Shown here: positions 55,433-64,000 of the stretch, in pieces
How positions within the stretch are numbered: the first letter of the stretch is position 1
Layout: the number at the start of each line of letters is the position of its first letter
DNA from: Flabesymbios commensalis
Lineage: Eukaryota; Annelida; Polychaeta; Terebellida; Flabelligeridae
Assembly: GCA_964017125.1 (NCBI GenBank)
Contig: OZ024911.1
Coordinates: 36,225,160 to 36,289,159 of the forward strand
Length of the DNA: 64,000 nt
Reading direction: 5' to 3'
Made by a program: the position numbers and the translations under genes
The notes under the pieces: model-generated
Told to the model about the DNA's origin: nothing
The model's input: only the letters and a program-made list of their open reading frames with translations
Databases searched by the model: none

Positions 55433-55828
55433 ATATGGTTTGCTGGAAATGAACGTCTAGTGCCCAGAGGGATTACAGTTGGCCCTCAATGTTGCATCGA
55501 CGTTGAATCAACGCAGAGTGTGGTGTAACTGGTGATAAATTAGGCCTATGCAGTGTAATGTGTGGTTGTTCGTTCTGCAAAAATGCTCCCGTGCATCCAT
55601 CAAATGCCAGAAAAATTGGAGGCTGTTGACACAGAAGGCGCTATTTTGGGGGTCTGGAATAATAGCTTCCTTCTTGTAATGACTTAACCTCTTATTAGAA
55701 GCTAAACTGCTTTTGATGTATTATATAGCACGGCTTTGTATATCGTCCTCTTGGGGTTGAAATGTTGTACCTGTCACGTTGTTAACCCTCACCACCTATG
55801 CACGACTATAGACCTATAATCGTTTTAA

Positions 55829-56072
55829 CCCTTTGAGTCCTCACGATGCATTAAAGCATGATTTTAAATCTCAGAAAACAGACTTAATTTTCCTACAACC
55901 AAGAGTTTTAGAATGAAAATTTCCATGAAACTGGTTTACCAATACATGGCAATTTTCTTCAATTTCCCACCCACTTCAAGTCATCCTCATTTACTACAAG
56001 TCGAGAATTGCGGTAGCAATTCGCGGCTTGTAGTGGATGAAGATGACAATGGTAAATTCAGGCTTGAAAGGG
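55829..56072 (-). mobile_element. piggyBac-type MITE, family D
   Basis: TTAA at 55825-55828 and 56073-56076. Ends CCCTTTGAGTCCTCACG and TTCAGGCTTGAAAGGG. Arms CACTACAAG-type flank GAATTGCGGTAGCAATTC. Same family as 12379-12595 in opposite orientation. Confidence 0.65.
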
Positions 56073-56180
56073 TTAATCTGTTTTATTACCCGATTAAATC
56101 ACTGTTGTTCGGCATTAAATGTCTGTTTAAAATCACTATTCGCATTTTTTTGGTCTCAAATTGAACAGATAAGAATTTTT

Positions 56181-56235
56181 TTACCACTTGAGGTTGTGGA
56201 TCGCAGTAGTGAGACACAACTTTAATTGGGATAAA
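56181..56235. repeat. Family A-type palindromic core, isolated
   Basis: TTACCACTTGAGGTTGTGGATCGC, AGTAGTGAG, ACAACTTTAATTGGGA. The termini were not recognised. Confidence 0.4.
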
Positions 56236-57000
56236 AATATATTTAATTTAGAACATCAAGGCTTAAATTGTGATGTACCAAAGGGATAACACTGTGACAT
56301 TAATGGCTTGCCATAGAAGTGCAACTATAACGTCAGGAATACAAAAGTATTACAAAACACACATGAATGGCTTAGAAGTAAAGTGACCGAAGTCCGGATT
56401 TTATCCCTTTCCATACAGAAGGCTTTAACGTTTATTTCACTTCACAGTTATATGTTTAGTTCTAAATTATACTTTATCACGACAATAATAGTTAAATTAT
56501 TATTAGCGTATTGAAAACCCACTTCTGGCATTATTTATTTTATTTTATAGATAAACGTCTAAAATTTTCGAAAGATTAATTATTCATTTATGAAGCGAGC
56601 GAGTCCAGTGAGCATAGCAACCACCTAGTGTCTCATTTATTGTGCTCCAGTAATAATATGGTAATTATTGACATGCCATAAGCAGTGATAAACTAATACA
56701 AATACTAGCCATGAATTGTAACTTTTCAAGTAACAATAATATTTGGGCTAGGTTTTATGAGGTTTTGTGGTGGCCATTTTGAATTTGGTTGGGTTATTTT
56801 TATTATGACAGATTGCTTGGAATTTCGCGTTTGATTTTTTGGCGGCCATTCTGAACTGTAATTTTAGACTTCGGACTTCAGGCTGCAAATTTCAGAAGTC
56901 ACCGCTGAGCTTTTGCAGTTTTAAATAGATATATAATTGTTTGTCAAATGGAATCGCATTCAGGGTGCACAGTACTCACATTGACTTGTCTCTCTGTTGA
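56236..57000. other. No gene recognised
   Basis: AT-rich. ATTGTAACTTTTCAAGTAAC and TTTGGCGGCCATTC near 56716-56850 recur in diverged form at about 57677-57745. Confidence 0.4.
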
Positions 57001-57172
57001 TTTAATGTTGTATCACTATCCACGACGCTAGCCCAACATTAAAACAACATTGATTCAACGTTATTTTATTTGTAACATTTGAAAGGTTTCAACTGTCTGT
57101 ACCAAATACACAATATTGGTTCAATACTGGGCCACCGTCTGCGACGCTGGCCCAGAATTGAAACATTGGATA
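57001..57172. mobile_element. Two family Q palindromes in tandem
   Basis: TTTAATGTTGTATCACTATCC-ACGACGCTAGCCCAACATT (57001-57055) and TTGGTTCAATACTGGGCCACC-GTCTGCGACGCTGGCCC (57115-57170). Confidence 0.5.
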
Positions 57173-57328
57173 AATCTATTGTTATTATCAAATCTGGAGA
57201 CTAAAGGGTGGAGTAGTTTTGGACATAGGGGCACCCTGTTCACCCTCCTGGCAATGAATGGAGAATCACCCGACATGTCCACTATCGAACCAATATTGGA
57301 CCCAATTATAGGCCTACTGCCGTGCAAG

Positions 57329-57379
57329 CCAAAAGGCAGTATCTTCTCACTTTACAAGTAAGCAGATACTGCCTTTTGC
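57329..57379. ncRNA. miRNA-like hairpin, GGCAGTA family, best copy
   Basis: CAAAAGGCAGTATCT (57330-57344) pairs perfectly with AGATACTGCCTTTTG (57364-57378) across a 19-nt loop. A second copy with a weaker stem follows at 57399-57442. It may be precursor-like RNA or a hairpin MITE. Confidence 0.35.
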
Positions 57380-57398
57380 ATTTGAAGAGCAGCATAGT

Positions 57399-57442
57399 GC
57401 GGTATCTGCTCACTTTACAAGCAAGCAAAAACTGCCTTTTGC
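57399..57442. ncRNA. miRNA-like hairpin, tandem second copy
   Basis: GCGGTATCTGCTCACTTTAC and AGCAAAAACTGCCTTTTGC: same loop sequence as the neighbouring hairpin, stem degenerate. Confidence 0.25.
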
Positions 57443-57459
57443 CATTCAAGAGTATAGTG

Positions 57460-58500
57460 ATCCAGAACATCCTGGATTAATCCGGAAGAACACGATGGAT
57501 GTCTTAGAAAAGTCATAGCAGAATACCTGACTACTCTGGGAATATGGTGTCCAAATTTCATAATGATAGTATAAAAAGGGAGAAATAGCGTCTTACGAAA
57601 ACGTGCCAAGAATAATAAGTTTAAAGTTCCGTTGTAAAATCAATATATTTGGGCATAGCCCAAATATAACTAGAGAAGAATTGTGACTTTTCATGTAACA
57701 AAATTGTTTGTACGTCTTGTGCATTTTTTGGCGACCATTTTGGGATTGATTGGAATTTTAGACTTCTGGATTCTCACTTCTTTGTTGTTTTAATGCTGTA
57801 TCACTGTCTGCGACGCTGGCCAAACATTAAAACAACCTTGCGTGACGTTTCGTGTTTGCTGCATTTACAACTGTTAGTTCAATGTTAATTTGTAGCATTT
57901 GAAAGGTTATATTGTTCGCATCAAACACCCAATGTTGGTTCAATGCTGAACAACCCTCTGCAACGCTTGCCCCACATTGAAACATTGGATATGGGCCTCT
58001 GTATTTTAATTGATTAAAAGTAGAGGGTGCTCAAAGGGTGCAAGCCGGTCGTGTGGCCTCTGACACTGGGCCCTTATATTGACTGGACAAGATTCATTCA
58101 TGGGCTTCTTCCGACATGTACATCTAATCAATGTGTCAAGTCATAGCACACCTCTCCAAAACATAAGGATCATTATGCCAAGGTTTGAATAACAACTCTG
58201 GGAGAAATAGCACATTATAAGCCCCCGATATGTACATCATTGACCCAACATTGATTAGCACTTGGTGATCCAGACGATCCTGAATAAATCCGGAAGAACA
58301 GCTGGGAATTCTTAGAAAAGTCATAGCAATGATCCTACATACCTACATACCTAAGGATCTAAGGAGGTTTAAAGTCGATTGGATAAAAACTCAGGGAGAA
58401 ATAACGGACGGACATAGAAGATTAAAAAATCGAGATACAAACAAAACTCAATATGTTTGGACCACAAGGTCCAAACATGATAAGGGATGTTTCATAACAG
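57460..58500. repeat. Diverged direct repeats with palindromic tags, plus family Q copies
   Basis: TCCGGAAGAACACGATGGATG-TCTTAGAAAAGTCATAGCA (from about 57478) recurs from about 58290 (TCCGGAAGAACAGCTGGGAA-TTCTTAGAAAAGTCATAGCA). Each is followed by an AGGGAGAAATA segment and a palindrome: TTTGGGCATAGCCCAAA near 57648, GTTTGGACCACAAGGTCCAAAC near 58455. Family Q palindromes lie at about 57785-57862 and 57927-57995. No gene. Confidence 0.5.
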
Positions 58501-59298
58501 TTTAGCTGATATTCTTCCCAGGTGTTATTCTTCCCGGGTAAACTAATATACGTACATTTCAACTGTCTCATTTTGAAAATAAACACAACATTATTTGGTT
58601 AATATGTCTCGAACTTTTAAGCTGTTGGCTTAGATATATTAATAGAATATTCCTGTATATTCAACTTTCCAAGTGGCACAATCATAAACAAATATAGTAA
58701 CTATTAGTCTTGTGTCACAAATTTACCAATATTATCTCTGAGCAATTCATATATTCATACAAGGCCTCTACTGAGATCATACCATGGTAGCCATATCCGA
58801 AAAACACCAAAACAAATACAAATATTGAATGTAAACATGATAAATGACAGGTACACGCATTTCTAACACTTACTATAGACACGGGTTCTAAATTTAAAAT
58901 TGTCCCAAGGCCATCTGCTTCAGGTAGTTAAGATTAGACAGACTTTGTAAGTAGGAAGCACGGGCCTATATTCCACAAGACTATCCCTTAAAAATATATA
59001 CTCTTTATTTGTCTATATTTTGTCTATATTTTTGAACAATGCGAAAAAAGCACAAATCATCAAATAGACAACATTTCCAGGCACGATTAACCTCCATGGT
59101 AAAAGATAATCGAGCAAATTTTTCAGCTGCATGACATTAATTTCCTGCGTTTCGAGCAAACGCGATAAGTTGACGTCGGGTTACAAGTGTTGGAACACCG
59201 TCAGCGATGCTGGCCCAGTGAAGAACCTGATTAATATTATTGATTCCACGTATGACACTCTGCCAATCACATTGACTGTATCTCTGCAAACACGAGAC
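58501..59298. other. No gene; family Q remnant
   Basis: Non-coding. A worn family Q centre (GTTGGAACACCGTCAGCGATG-CTGGCCCAGTG) lies at about 59189-59220. Confidence 0.4.
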
Positions 59299-59300
59299 GT

Positions 59301-60157
59301 TAACAGGTAGGAGAGCAACCCCTTTTTAGCTAGCGATAGTATTAATGCTAGCGCTCTGACTTATAACATCGGTGATGTCGTCTAGCGATAGTATAATTGA
59401 GGGCGCCCTTATTTCTGTGGGTGGGAAAAATAAGACATTTTGGCCAATTTTCACCAGTTGGTTTCTTTCGTTTTTGTTATTATAGATATAATCAGGTAAT
59501 AAGGGGCTTACTAAAGATATTTAATTAACTATTATGATCATTTCACTTCATATTACATACCTTCCAAAACGTCTGATAGCTTAAAGTCCCATATATTTGT
59601 CAAAATGTAATTTTTTTCTTTTACCCCCCCTCGTGTTCAATTGAGTTTGTTGAAAAATGTACAGATTACTGGTTCATACCTTCAACGCCACGTGGACGCA
59701 TACATGCAGCTGAACGTTTTTAATTTGTCAAACACCAATTACATGTGCATAAAGCAAACTTGATAATCTAAAAATATAAATAGAGTGTAGACAATTATAG
59801 TGACAAATATCTGTATGTAAAATAACATTGTTTTTGTTAAGGATAACTCAGTGACAGCCCTTTTGCCACTAAGGGGTGTACTGTTTTGTTACAGTACGCA
59901 TCAAAAGTATTGAACCACAATCTGATGCTACTGGTGTAGGCAGGGGTCCATATAATCACTGATAATTATTTTAGGCATCCTTTCACAAGCATAGATTTAG
60001 TTTACCTTGTATAAAATGCTTCAACAAATAAGAAATAAATAAATTTGTGTTCACTTTGACGTCACCATACTTTTTGCCATTAGGGCGCCCTCAATAATGC
60101 TATCCCTAGACGACAAAACCGATGTTATAAGTAAAAGGGGTTGCTTTCCTACCTGGT
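59301..60157. mobile_element. ~855-bp TIR element inserted in a family Q MITE
   Basis: TTAACAGGTAGGAGAGCAACC-CCTTTT at the left and AAAAGGGGTTGCTTTCCTACC-TGGTTAA at the right. The inverted match extends inward through ACTTATAACATCGG, GACGTCTA-type and ATTGAGGGCGCCCT for about 110 bp, with gaps. TTAA lies at both edges. Outside, CAAACACGAGACG at the left and TTTGCGATCTCGTGTTTGCTGG at the right look like family Q ends. No transposase. Confidence 0.6.
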
Positions 60158-60164
60158 TAACCCC

Positions 60165-60275
60165 ATATTGGTCTAAAGTTGTACTAGCGTTTGCGATCTC
60201 GTGTTTGCTGGATATTAGCTACGGTGGAGCAACGTTAAACCAAAATTTGACTCATTGTCTTGTGTTTGCTGGGAG
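60165..60275. mobile_element. Family Q MITE remnants
   Basis: CTCGTGTTTGCTGGATATTAG, a GGAGCAACGTTAAACCAAA half and TTGTCTTGTGTTTGCTGGG. Confidence 0.4.
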
Positions 60276-60799
60276 ACATTTGACAAGCCATTAGTGTTAA
60301 CACGGCAATCAGGGTGATGCATCACGCCAAATTACATGGTTAACGCATCACTTCGTCTCCTCAGCTGTCTAAAAGACCATCGAAATAATGTTTTGTCATG
60401 TTTAGCCTGAGAAATTAGAAGATTCACAACAGCACGTCATGCTGGGTTTCATTTTTTGTATTGACGCTGACGTTGTGGTCCGACAATTCTATTTTTCACT
60501 GGATACTGTCACATACAGAATACCGTTTTCCGCAAGTCAACACCGTCTAATTTTGAGTGCTTTCAGATAATTTGTGGCCTAGAACGCAAGGTCAAGTGTT
60601 TATAATCGTGGCAATATACATGATAAGAAATAGTATATTATTTTATGGCTGCGCTGTAATATTTCTATTGTAAGCGATTTATTGTTACATTAGACATTGA
60701 CTGTGAATATTATCTTGTGTCACCCAGCAGTGAGTGCTAAAATCTGTCCCTGATAGACTATACTCTAGTGTGTGTCATTTATTGACTCCACTTTAGCCC
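60276..60799. other. No gene recognised
   Basis: Non-coding sequence without recognised repeats. Confidence 0.4.
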
Positions 60800-60803
60800 T
60801 TAA

Positions 60804-60990
60804 CCCTTTAACCACCAAATTATTTAATTTGAATTTTCACCCACTCGAAGTGGTGACAAAATGGAGATCAACTGTTTTCAAATATTGCTGATTGATGTCA
60901 CATTTTATCTTTAACATGATTAAAAGGTGGTACTTGAAGTGCTAATGCAAAATGAAAACCCGAATATATGCGACACCGGCGGTAAAAGGG
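60804..60990 (+). mobile_element. Family A MITE, internal palindrome half-deleted
   Basis: TTAA (60800-60803) CCCTTTAACCACC to GGCGGTAAAAGGG TTAA (60991-60994). After CACCCACTCGAAGTGGTGAC it jumps to AAAATGGAGATCAACTG, so the rest of the palindrome is missing. Confidence 0.65.
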
Positions 60991-61080
60991 TTAAAGCGCT
61001 GAAATATTTCTGTATAAACCATGGAAACCAAAAGTGATTTTTTGCAATTTTAAATCATCATAAATGTCGAAGCCGAACAT
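60991..61080 (-). mobile_element. Partial family B MITE abutting family A
   Basis: TTAAAGCGCTGAAATATTTC and ATAAACCATGGAAACC match the end of family B. It shares its TTAA with the neighbouring family A copy. Confidence 0.5.
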
Positions 61081-61084
61081 AAAG

Positions 61085-61165
61085 CCAGCATTGGGTCAGC
61101 CGTGTGCGATGCTGGCACAACAGTAATCTAAAGCAGCATCATTATCTCGTGTTGTTTGTCGAGAT
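61085..61165. mobile_element. Family Q palindrome
   Basis: CCAGCATTGGGTCAGCCGTG-TGCGATGCTGGCACAACAG centre and CTCGTGTTGTTTGTCG end. Confidence 0.45.
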
Positions 61166-61360
61166 GATTTGGATGTTGGTAGATTATAACAAACTGACAA
61201 ACTGACATAATTTCATAATATAATGACAAATAAGTAAAATGACGTATATGAAGTCAATAAAACATCTGCGACCATTACTTGTTAAAATAATTGTGTGAAG
61301 ACGATGCACACTTGGGTTTGTGCTGCGACTTTGTCGTTACGATGACTCAATGTCACTTAA

Positions 61361-61598
61361 CCCTTTAACCGCCAAATTATTCAATTTGAATTTTCACCCA
61401 CTTAAGGTTGTGTCTCGCTGACGCGATCCACAACTTCAAGTGAGTGAAAATTATTCAGATTTGACAAAATGGAGGTTCACTCTTTTCAAATCTTGCTGAT
61501 TGATGTCACATTTGATCTTTAACATATTTAAAATGTGGTACTTAATGTGCTAATAAAAAATGAAAACCCGAATATATGCGGCACCGGTGGTTTATGGG
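61361..61598 (+). mobile_element. Family A MITE, complete
   Basis: TTAA at 61357-61360 and 61599-61602. CCCTTTAACCGCCAAATTATT start, CACTTAAGGTTGTGTCTCGC-TGACGCGATCC palindrome, GGTGGTTTATGGG end. Confidence 0.75.
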
Positions 61599-61664
61599 TT
61601 AAACTGCTATAAAGCGCGTCTATAGCCGTTTTTAGCCTGTCCGTTGTCCTTCAACGAGCAATAA

Positions 61665-61902
61665 CCCTTTAACCACCGGTGCCGCATATATTCGGGTTTT
61701 CATTTTTTATTAGCACATTATGTACCACCTTTTGAACATGTTAAAGATAAAAATGTGACATCAATAGCAATACTTGAAAACAGTTGACCTCCATTTTGTC
61801 AAATCTGAATAATTTTCACTCACTTGAAGTTGTGGATCGCGTCAGCGAGAGACAACGGCAAGTGGGTGAAAATTAAAATAGAATAATTTGGTTGTTAAAG
61901 GG
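61665..61902 (-). mobile_element. Family A MITE, complete, opposite orientation
   Basis: CCCTTTAACCACCGGTGCCG start, AAATATATGCGG-type motif inverted (GCATATATTCGGGTTTTC), and TTGGTTGTTAAAGGG then TTAA (61903-61906). It lies 66 bp from the inverted copy at 61361-61598, so the pair forms a large inverted repeat. Confidence 0.75.
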
Positions 61903-61917
61903 TTAAATTTGCAAGCT

Positions 61918-62035
61918 TGGCATATATTTTTATTCAAATTGTTCAGAGATTAGTATTTTCTCCCTACTTGAAGTTGTGGGTCGCGGTAGCGAGAAACAAC
62001 TTAAAGTGGGTCAAAAATTAAATTGTATAAACCTA
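61918..62035. repeat. Family A-type palindromic core, worn
   Basis: CTCCCTACTTGAAGTTGTGGG, TCGCGGTAGCGAGA, ACAACTTAAAGTGGGTC. Confidence 0.5.
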
Positions 62036-63510
62036 TCAAATGTAGAAATGAAAATATATTATTTTAGCTGTAACTTACTCTAAATTCTCTATTTCTAAAC
62101 GCATTTCATCATGCTATAATTTTTGCTTTGCTTACCCGAGCTTTTGATAAAATCCTACTACTAAAATATCACCAGAATAACTACTACTAGTACCTGATAC
62201 TAGTATTAGTTAAGTTAGGTTGAGAAATGTCTATGAAGAATCAAGTGAATTGAGATGAACAATGTCTTTTTTCTAAAAATCGCAAAAATCTCAGAGGTTG
62301 ATATAATTGGTCGGGAACAGTGTACAATTTACCAATGTCTGTTCGATTGGTGAATACGGCGTAGCTATTGCTCAAATATGCTGGCACCCAGATCACAGTG
62401 ACGTTTTAAACACTCCAGATTCTAATCAAAATTGTTATGATATAACAATGCCTATTTTACCATTCAGACAATAATCAATTTTATACTGTCCCATATATAA
62501 AAAACTAAGATCGCCTTACATTGTGGGACAATTTTTTTTATCGAGTTATCATTGGAAAAATATTTTCAGTGTATCCAATTATTATTGAAAATGATGTGTA
62601 AATATGAACTGGTACTTTTAATGTTTCGATAAATGGACATTTGTGTAAATTTAATGTGACAAAACCTGAGACATTCAACACAGAAACGCCCTATTTACAC
62701 AACTGTTATTCACCATTAGAGAGAAATAGGAATACATCATAAAAAAATGAGTTGAAACATTTTTTAAACGAGAAAGTCAAGTTTAGACTGTTTTAATATG
62801 AAGTGTAGTAAAACATATATTTTTTTCAATGTGTGTACCTTTAATCATTTGATTGTGGACTGGTATCTGCTTTCAGTTTGCTCATATCAATTACCATATT
62901 GCCATGAGCGCTCCGCCCCAAAAACTGGTTCGTCCAAGTGTGAAATGGCAGCTCTATTTAAATTCAACTACTAGTGCAGCGTCCAGAAGGGTGAAAAAAA
63001 AGTGAACCCCTCCCCACGGTAGAACAAAGCAAAACCATATTTTTTTGATTCAGTGATATGTCGGGGGTACAAAATGGATGGTTGTGAAAAAATGTTTTGA
63101 GGCGTTGCCATGGTTACGGCGTTATTACAACACAGCCTCTTTTGCAACAATGACACCATTTTGCGCACATATTTTCCAAGGCTATGAATGAAGCTAACGT
63201 GATAAAAACCATGTAACTGGCATCAGAGATTTGGGACGAGCTAAATATGTAGCAGTTATGATCATTAATACATTTCTGCATTAAGAAATATATTTTACTT
63301 AAGCGTGATTATAATTCATTACGCTCTTATTTCACACAATGTGTGGAATATCCAGTGTGTTTTCGCTTAACAATTATATCTCAAACTGATGGAGATTTAA
63401 AAATATACTGACCAATATTTAGAATATAGGTTAAATAATACTGAGTTAAATATCACAATCTACATTGCCGTATATCACTTGATTGAATACCTGACAAAAG
63501 GTAGTTAAAA
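62036..63510. other. No gene recognised
   Basis: AT-rich non-coding. The 65-codon minus-strand frame at 62971-63168 has no domain. Confidence 0.45.
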
Positions 63511-63519
63511 TGTAATTTA

Positions 63520-64000
63520 AATTTTCAAGGTCGTCCAAGGTTAAATAACAAAATGACTGCATCCGGAATCAGTGAAATATCATCAATTTCTGCGTTCTGA
63601 AATCGTACGATTGTTATTTAGTATAACATTTTTGATTTTTAGTTCAATTTGGACCTTATCTTGAATAGGACTATTTCTAATGTCGTACAAATATCACAGA
63701 AAACGACCTCCCATTTCTGAAATTAATAGGATTATTCAAGGTCATCTTCAAGGTCAAAAGGTCAATTTTAGGGTCAAGTGAGTGGGAATATATTATTTTT
63801 GAACCAATAAAGCTGTAATACCTCTTTTCTATTTTGTATGGAAAAACCCATTTATAGTATTATTTTTGTGATTCAAGGTCATCTTCAAGGTCATCTGCAA
63901 GGGCAATTTCAATTCAAGGTCATGAAAATGTCAATTCCGAGGTCAAAAATGTAAAAATATGATTTTCAACAAAAACAAATAGCAAATAGTACGTCTTTTT
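63520..64000 (+). repeat. Cluster of AGGTCA half-sites (repeat remnant)
   Basis: TTCAAGGTCATCTTCAAGGTC occurs at about 63735 and 63874, with several further AAGGTCA or GAGGTCA copies to the end of the window. TCAAGGTCA is the monomeric site of ERR/SF-1-type nuclear receptors. Here it is more likely part of a satellite-like repeat similar to the CXC-element TIR. Confidence 0.45.

Overview
The window looks like nuclear DNA of a marine invertebrate, probably a deuterostome such as an echinoderm or hemichordate. It is AT-rich, has GT-AG introns, almost no coding sequence, and a dense patchwork of nested mobile elements; the motif TAGGCCTA recurs. The taxon is inference, not proof. No tRNA, rRNA, operon or CRISPR array was seen. 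Most short open frames fall in repeats or non-coding DNA and are not reported as genes.

Host coding sequence: the only convincing host gene is the 3' part of a plus-strand gene with two exons (10430-10478 and 11735-12163). It encodes a low-complexity tail, proline-rich then acidic, with no family I recognise. A weak exon candidate lies at 40383-40508.

Region by region. 0-10 kb: piggyBac-type MITEs with TTAA targets, a dimeric tRNA SINE, and a 4-kb repeat-bearing insert (5577-9616) that splits an older MITE. This insert carries a ~150-bp tandem array, itself interrupted by a 1.57-kb composite of two 488-bp direct repeats. 10-24 kb: the host exons, many palindromic MITEs, a ~65-bp tandem array and a LINE 3' fragment. 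24.6-25.5 kb: a 31-bp minisatellite with a LINE inserted by target-primed reverse transcription. 26-29 kb: a TIR element and a 5'-truncated LINE. 29-31 kb: a repeat built from ACAAGGTGCTAAC motifs and a ~43-bp minisatellite with higher-order periodicity. 32.9-37.7 kb: SINEs with clear target duplications, a 204-nt palindrome, a PIF/Harbinger-like element with nested insertions, and an element with a perfect 30-bp TIR. 38.7-47.5 kb: more MITEs, the inverted partner of the ACAAGGTGCTAAC repeat, and a LINE 3' end with an exact 111-bp duplication.

The most notable locus is 48746-54843, a ~6.1-kb element with long inverted terminal repeats (about 370 and 500 bp). It carries a minus-strand gene of a widespread but, to my knowledge, uncharacterised metazoan protein family. 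The gene ends in a tesmin/TSO1-like CXC cysteine domain, and a LINE and two small MITEs are lodged inside the element. The layout suggests that this gene family travels as, or encodes the mobility protein of, a DNA transposon. 55-64 kb returns to MITEs, hairpins and a cluster of AGGTCA half-sites.
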